Source: Oscillochloris sp. (GTDB lineage: Bacteria; Chloroflexota; Chloroflexia; Chloroflexales; Chloroflexaceae). From it: a stretch of DNA of 58,159 nt. Below, piece by piece: positions 54,325 through 58,159 of the stretch. The notes beneath the pieces are model-generated. The model was not told where the DNA came from. It did not search any database and saw nothing but the letters and a program-made list of their open reading frames with translations. The stretch's first letter is position 1. Every line of letters begins with the position of its first letter. A program made the translations under genes and the position numbers. The DNA lies in assembly GCA_012032775.1 (NCBI GenBank), contig JAAUQO010000009.1:1-58159 (forward strand), written 5' to 3'.

Positions 54325-55272
54325 CTACCCTGCCAGATCCACCCCGAACGCCTCGCGGTAGCGCGACGCAAACTCATTCGACATGAACCGATGCTCCTGG
54401 CAACCGCGCTCCTCAATTGCATACGCCGCCGTCAACGCCGCGATCCGGCCCGTCACATCAAGCGGCAGATCACGGGCGATCCCAAAGGCCAGCCCGGCCA
54501 GATACGCATCGCCGGCACCGGTCGGATCGAGCACCTCGCGCACCGGCGCCACCGGGATCTCGGCCGCCAACCGGCCATCGGTATAGAGCGCCGAACCCTG
54601 CTCGCCGCGGGTGATCACCGTCAGCGGCACCCGCGCGATCAAATCCTCTTCGCTCATCTCCAGCTTACGCGCCATCATCCCGAACTCGTAATCGTTGCCG
54701 ACCAGCACCTTTGCGCCGCGCAAGCCAAGCTGAATATGCTCGGCCTCCAAACGCGGCGTCTGTTTGCCGGGATCGAAAATATAGGGCACGCCAAGTTGCT
54801 GGCACTCGATCGCAAAGCGCTCGATCGCCTCGGGACTTGTCGGCGACACAAGCACCAGATCCTGGCCGGTCAACCCGCGATTCAGCAGCGTATTGGTGTG
54901 ATCGTGGCCCATTGCGCCGGCATAAAATGCGACGATCTGATTATTCGCCCGGTCGGTGTTGATAAAACACGACGACGTAAACTCGTGCCCGATCACCTGC
55001 ACCGCCGACGTATCCACGCCCTGCGATTCGAGCCAATTGCGGTAATCGCTAAAATCGTGGCCAACTGTGCCCAGCAACAACGGGCGTTCGCCGAGCAACG
55101 CCAGATTGTAGGCGATATTGCCGGCCACCCCGCCGCGCATCTTGCGCATCGAGTCGACCAGAAAGCTGACGGAGAGCATATGGGCCTTCTCCATCAACAT
55201 ATGGTCCTTGAAGTAGCCGGGGAAATCCATAATGTAATCGTAGGCCAGCGAGCCTGTCACGACAATACGCAC
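54325..55272 (-). CDS. PfkB-family kinase, adenosine-kinase-like
   Basis: 315 residues. It begins VRIVVTGSLAYDYIMDFPG, has GGVAGNIAYNLALLG and ends with DPTGAGDAYLAGLAFG (signature 2, catalytic Asp). Bacterial adenosine kinases of this group share the S-L-A-Y-D start. GTG at 55272 is used, with AAGGAG overlapping the end of the upstream gene (4 bases between). In a cluster with mtnA and ahcY, removing adenosine made by AhcY is the likely job, but other sugar substrates are not excluded. Confidence 0.8.
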   Translation of the reverse strand: MRIVVTGSLAYDYIMDFPGYFKDHMLMEKAHMLSVSFLVDSMRKMRGGVAGNIAYNLALLGERPLLLGTVGHDFSDYRNWLESQGVDTSAVQVIGHEFTSSCFINTDRANNQIVAFYAGAMGHDHTNTLLNRGLTGQDLVLVSPTSPEAIERFAIECQQLGVPYIFDPGKQTPRLEAEHIQLGLRGAKVLVGNDYEFGMMARKLEMSEEDLIARVPLTVITRGEQGSALYTDGRLAAEIPVAPVREVLDPTGAGDAYLAGLAFGIARDLPLDVTGRIAALTAAYAIEERGCQEHRFMSNEFASRYREAFGVDLAG

Positions 55273-55276
55273 GTCG

Positions 55277-56335
55277 TCACTCCTTAGGTTTTGTAAAGCC
55301 ATATAACGATTGGATCAAGTGCGCCGTGGCGGTGCAGCATTGCAGGGCGCTGAGCGCATCGGCCGGGATGAAGCTGTGCAGCGAAGTCGCATTCGTGATC
55401 AGCGAAGCACCGCTAATACGTTCGACATCCACCTGCGCCGCCTCGGCCAACCGGGTTACCAATGCCACAAACCGCTCCGCCAGCATTTCGGGGCGCTCGT
55501 GCGCGTTCACCAGCGGATCAGCCGGGATCAACCCCCAGGCCAACCAACCGCCGCGCTCCAAAAATCCGGCCAGCAACCCGGCCGCCGGCAGCATATCGGC
55601 GCCATGCTCAAAGGCATCAAACACCAACACCTGAAACGGCAACGGCAGAATATACTCCCACTGCGCGCCGGGGCCGACGATCAAACCGCAACCGACCGGT
55701 GCCGCCTCGGCGGCGCGCTGCAACATTTCCGCACCATCGGCCCAATCCAGCGGGCAGAGCGGATTATTCAACGCATCAAGAAACGGCTCATCCAGGCAGA
55801 TCAACACCTGATCACAGCGCGTTTTCAGCTGATCGGCGATCCAACGCATGCGCAAGCCGGTATGCTGCAACACCATTTCACGTAGCGCCGTATCATAGGC
55901 CAGCGGCTTAGCCTGATCATCGCTGAGCAATAAACTCAAACTCACCGGCCCCAGCAACTCGCCCTTCAGCGCCTGAATCTCATCAGCCTCATCCGGATGC
56001 GCCAGCAACACATCCAACCCGGTCGCGTACTCGTCGGGCAAGGCGCCAAACACGTCATCGCCGCGCAGATAGGCCAATCCAACCTGCGCAACACCCTGCT
56101 CGGCCAGGCTACGCTCAATAAAAACCCGTTCGCGATCGGCATCGATCAAGGCGCCGGGCAAGCCATACGCCGCCTGCGCCACCACCGACTCGCGATAGCT
56201 CAATGCCGGCAAACTCGGCCAGGCCGGGATCTCCGGCGTCGCCGCCAGCATGGCCTCAATCGCCTCAGTCGCCGATCGATGCGGCAAACCGCCACGCAAC
56301 AAGGGCAGGCAGGCAGGCGTCAGCGTAAGCGTCAT
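55277..56335 (-). CDS. MetE/UROD-superfamily protein, probable non-canonical methionine-synthase-like
   Basis: 352 residues matching the C-terminal barrel of cobalamin-independent methionine synthase (or uroporphyrinogen decarboxylase fold): LKGELLGPVSLSLLL, VLICLDEPFLDAL, LVFDAFEHGADML, ERISGASLITNATSLHSF. The first half (N-terminal barrel) is lacking, as in core-MetE proteins. By eye the zinc ligands seem incomplete: the H-x-C site reads V-G-C and the final Cys region reads SLITNATSLHS. It is 8 bases from mtnA upstream and 4 from the kinase downstream, clearly one operon under the SAM riboswitch. That context supports a methionine-related role. Confidence 0.72.
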   Translation of the reverse strand: MTLTLTPACLPLLRGGLPHRSATEAIEAMLAATPEIPAWPSLPALSYRESVVAQAAYGLPGALIDADRERVFIERSLAEQGVAQVGLAYLRGDDVFGALPDEYATGLDVLLAHPDEADEIQALKGELLGPVSLSLLLSDDQAKPLAYDTALREMVLQHTGLRMRWIADQLKTRCDQVLICLDEPFLDALNNPLCPLDWADGAEMLQRAAEAAPVGCGLIVGPGAQWEYILPLPFQVLVFDAFEHGADMLPAAGLLAGFLERGGWLAWGLIPADPLVNAHERPEMLAERFVALVTRLAEAAQVDVERISGASLITNATSLHSFIPADALSALQCCTATAHLIQSLYGFTKPKE

Positions 56336-56343
56336 GGTGAATG

Positions 56344-57393
56344 CTACGATCCCGACACAATGGCCCGCAGGCCATCGGCGAACGGCGGATAAACCACGCC
56401 GCGCTCGGTGATGATCGCCGTCACCAGCGTATGCGGAGTGACATCGAAGGCCGGGTGGGCCGCCGTCACACCCTCGGGCGCGATCGCAACCCCGGCCAGA
56501 TGCGTCACCTCTTCCGACGAACGCTCCTCGATCGGAATCAGATCGCCGTGGGCCAGGCTCAGGTCGATCGTCGAAGACGGCGCCGCCACATAAAACGGCA
56601 GCCCGTGGGCCTGCGCAAGCACCGCAACACTATACGTGCCGATCTTATTCGCCACATCGCCATTGGCCACGATTCGATCCGCGCCGACGATCACACAATC
56701 GATCTCGCCGCGCCGCATCATAAAGCCGGCCATATTATCGGTAATCAGAGTCAGGGGAATTCCGGCCTGCTGAAGCTCCCAGGCCGTCAGCCGCGCACCC
56801 TGGAGGAAAGGTCGCGTCTCATCAACAAACACATGCACCGCATGGCCGTCGTTGAAAGCGGTTCGAATCGGCGCCAGCGCCGTGCCGTAGCCGGCCGTAG
56901 CCAGGCCCCCGGCGTTGCAGTGGGTCAAGACATGGCCGCGTTCCGGGATCAACTCAGCGCCGTGGCGCCCGATCGCGTGGCACATCGCCAGGTCTTCGGC
57001 CAGGATCGTGTGGGCCTCATTCAGCACACCCTCACGTACTGCCGCCACACCCGCCGCCGCCAATCCCTGCCCGTACGCCAGCATCCGGCGCGTCGCCCAT
57101 GCCAGATTCACCGCCGTCGGCCGCTGCGCATCGAGCACGTCCTTCGCCGCCGCAAGCTCATCGAGCAATGCATCAGCCGACGTGGCCGCGCTTTTCTGGG
57201 CAACCAGGGCCATGCCATAGGCGGCGGTACAGCCGATCGCCGGCGCACCCCGCACCTGCATACTTTTGATCGCGTGGGCAACCGACTCCAACTCGGTACA
57301 ATGCAGAATGATCTGCTCGTGCGGCAGGCGACGCTGATCGATCAGGCAAACCGCTGCGTTTTCCCACCAGACCGTCCGTAGTTCATCGCTCAT
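56344..57393 (-). CDS. mtnA: S-methyl-5-thioribose-1-phosphate isomerase
   Basis: Methionine salvage enzyme that converts methylthioribose-1-phosphate to methylthioribulose-1-phosphate. It has VRGAPAIGCTAAYGMAL near residue 48, LTHCNAGGLATAGYGTAL with the catalytic Cys, and VDETRPFLQGARLTAWEL, then ITDNMAGFMM and VIVGADRIVANGDVANKIGT with the catalytic Asp. About 349 residues. The ATG at 57393 lies 3 bases after the T-run of the riboswitch terminator. Upstream in the same frame another ATG at 57408 falls inside the terminator and is unlikely. Confidence 0.96.
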   Translation of the reverse strand: MSDELRTVWWENAAVCLIDQRRLPHEQIILHCTELESVAHAIKSMQVRGAPAIGCTAAYGMALVAQKSAATSADALLDELAAAKDVLDAQRPTAVNLAWATRRMLAYGQGLAAAGVAAVREGVLNEAHTILAEDLAMCHAIGRHGAELIPERGHVLTHCNAGGLATAGYGTALAPIRTAFNDGHAVHVFVDETRPFLQGARLTAWELQQAGIPLTLITDNMAGFMMRRGEIDCVIVGADRIVANGDVANKIGTYSVAVLAQAHGLPFYVAAPSSTIDLSLAHGDLIPIEERSSEEVTHLAGVAIAPEGVTAAHPAFDVTPHTLVTAIITERGVVYPPFADGLRAIVSGS

Positions 57394-57396
57394 AAC

Positions 57397-57426
57397 AAAA
57401 AAAGCCACTCGCTATGCGAGAGGCTT
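57397..57426 (-). terminator. Riboswitch-controlled terminator in front of mtnA
   Basis: AAGCC-CTCGC and GCGAG-GGCTT arms with one mismatch and a 3-base loop, followed on the minus strand by seven T. GCCTCTC in its 5' arm (minus strand; 57418-57424) is complementary to GAGAGGC in the 3' side of the aptamer P1 (57439-57445), which gives the anti-terminator. Confidence 0.9.
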
Positions 57427-57442
57427 CCCCACTATCATGCCT

Positions 57443-57633
57443 CTCATCTCTCGGGTGGTACACAATACCACCGGCGCAGGAATTAGCACCGTTCCGAATC
57501 AATGCAAAAGGCAAATTCAACATGCAACTGTTCACACTTCAGTACGAGTGTGTTTTTGCATGTTGGCCTTTCCCATTTCCTCCGGCGGTTGCCTGGGCGT
57601 CGCAGGGCCAGTCCCTCAGCCCATCTTGATGAG
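57443..57633 (-). promoter_or_regulatory. SAM-I (S-box) riboswitch
   Basis: The minus strand shows the S-box core: CTCATCAAGATGGGCTGAGG then GACTGGCCC, GCCCAGGCAACC, GGTGCTAATTCCTGC, a P4 hairpin (GGTGGT...ACCACC), and GAGAGATGAG closing P1. P1 pairs CTCATC with GATGAG. The aptamer is about 190 bases, longer than the usual 110-120, due to a P3 arm extended by further paired segments (AACATGCAA with TTGCATGTT, ACACT with AGTGT). Binding of SAM should favour the downstream terminator. Confidence 0.95.
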
Positions 57634-57673
57634 TGATATGACATGCACCGTTTCCGGCGCAACATTGTTGTCG

Positions 57674-57702
57674 ATTATAGCACGGGTACTGTCGAGACGC
57701 AA
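57674..57702 (-). promoter_or_regulatory. Promoter of the mtnA operon
   Basis: Minus strand: TTGCGT, a 17-base spacer ending TGC, then TATAAT (extended -10). It lies about 40 bases upstream of the SAM-I aptamer. Confidence 0.75.
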
Positions 57703-57744
57703 AATCGGGGGCCGTTACGCCGCACGCATCGCCGCCAACGCCGC

Positions 57745-57935
57745 ACCAAGGGCCTCGGTCGCCGGGCCGCCGCCCTGGGCCTGGATGCGCTCCGCCACAC
57801 CCACCCGGTCTACTGCCCGGTGCGGACCCCCGCCGAGGTCGGCGAGAACTTCGACCTCATCACCTACGAGAAGGGCGCCTCGGTGGTGCGCATGATCGAG
57901 CGCTTCCTCGGGGCGGAGACCTTCCGCGAGGCGTA
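57745..57935 (+). CDS. M1-family aminopeptidase fragment (internal piece)
   Basis: The plus strand reads [20 protein letters not shown], then [20 protein letters not shown] and [11 protein letters not shown]. This is the conserved stretch after the zinc site of M1 (aminopeptidase N) enzymes. There is no start codon with a ribosome site, no zinc motif and no C-terminal domain. Third codon positions are almost all G or C, unlike neighbouring genes. It butts directly against a different family at about 57936. Confidence 0.7.
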
Positions 57936-58159
57936 CGCCGCTACATCCGCGCTGAAGAAGCGCTCGTGCCCAGCGCCATCTTCGCCGAGATTGTTCATTT
58001 GCCCGAGGGACGCATCGGCAACGTGCTGCTTCGTCCGGTGCTGCGCGATCACGAGATTCCCTACCTTGGCCGCCCGAGCGCCTCGCCGGAGCGGCAGATC
58101 CCGATCAGCGATTTGCGGATCTCGGTCGAGGGGGAGCGGGTGGTGCTGCGCTCGCAAGC
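57936..58159 (+). CDS. Lantibiotic dehydratase (LanB)-like fragment, runs out of the window
   Basis: A frame open from 57936 to the end: [20 protein letters not shown], then [20 protein letters not shown] and [20 protein letters not shown]. This is a hallmark run of the N-terminal domain of LanB-type dehydratases, which dehydrate Ser/Thr in RiPP precursors by glutamyl transfer. It continues past the window. No start codon is visible, as the sequence just upstream belongs to an M1 peptidase, so the true 5' end is missing or misjoined. Confidence 0.65.

Noticed and set aside
56341..57381. A 346-codon plus-strand open frame
   Set aside because: Antisense to mtnA, Arg/His-rich and without motifs.

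Overview
The window reads as chromosomal DNA of a member of the Chloroflexota, most likely class Chloroflexia. The reasons are the mix of families: a CrtP/plant-type phytoene desaturase and a CrtY-type lycopene cyclase, an acyl-CoA carboxylase beta chain, a response regulator fused to a roadblock domain, a DUF5671 repeat protein, WYL regulation, and secreted proteins ending in a short Y-(M)-P-L-L tail. GC is about 60 percent. The family calls are pattern recognition from the translated sequence; no search was run.

Layout: 1-2431 (minus), a partial pseudokinase and a phytoene desaturase. 2652-7539 (plus), a GH39-like hydrolase, a TlpA lipoprotein, an aspartate-type aminotransferase, a PfkB-type sugar kinase and a small deoxyribosyltransferase-fold protein. 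7627-11857 (minus), a STAS / double anti-sigma kinase module, propionyl-CoA-type carboxylase beta chain, a small membrane protein and a WecG-type glycosyltransferase. 12089-16205 (plus), aspS, a response regulator, and rplU-rpmA-rpmE. 16323-18580 (minus), WYL regulator, small membrane protein, VOC protein. 18736-27197 (plus), purK-purE, rfbB, a GT39-MalF fusion, an NTF2-like protein, a six-repeat DUF5671 protein and a MalG permease. 27710-33284 (plus), lycopene cyclase, two secreted proteins, and a nucleotidyltransferase with its partner. 33368-37554 (minus), gyrB carrying an intein, and a membrane protein. 37691-40161 (plus), an unknown protein and an orphan McrB-like AAA+ protein. 40291-41416 (minus), two small proteins. 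41752-50071 (plus), a solute-binding lipoprotein, a hybrid histidine kinase, secA and a beta-phosphoglucomutase. 50122-57705 (minus), an otsB remnant followed by the S-adenosylmethionine (SAM) cycle cluster metK, ahcY, gfo, adoK, metE-like and mtnA. A full SAM-I riboswitch with terminator lies in front of mtnA. The last 400 bases look like two unrelated gene fragments joined together.

Two things shape the whole annotation. First, at least sixteen single-position reading-frame breaks occur, most in or next to homopolymer or GC-repeat tracts, and they hit genes that must work (aspS, gyrB, secA). I read them as sequence errors and give each gene as one span; every corrected length matches the family. 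One apparent protein fusion (binding protein plus histidine kinase) vanishes when this is done, while another (GT39 plus MalF) survives. Second, the intergenic spaces carry recurring structure: 7-base-periodic tandem repeats at five or more places, two copies of a 100-base palindromic element, extended -10 promoters of the form TGnTATAAT, and long perfect hairpins that often lack a T-run.

The best-defined regulatory system is the SAM-sensing leader at 57397-57705 (minus). It should switch off mtnA, a metE-like gene and a PfkB-family (adenosine-kinase-like) gene when SAM is plentiful; ahcY and metK lie just downstream behind further hairpins. The least conventional gene group is 20477-27197, where a membrane glycosyltransferase is fused to one half of an ABC sugar permease and the other half is encoded 2.6 kb downstream, past a multi-repeat membrane protein.
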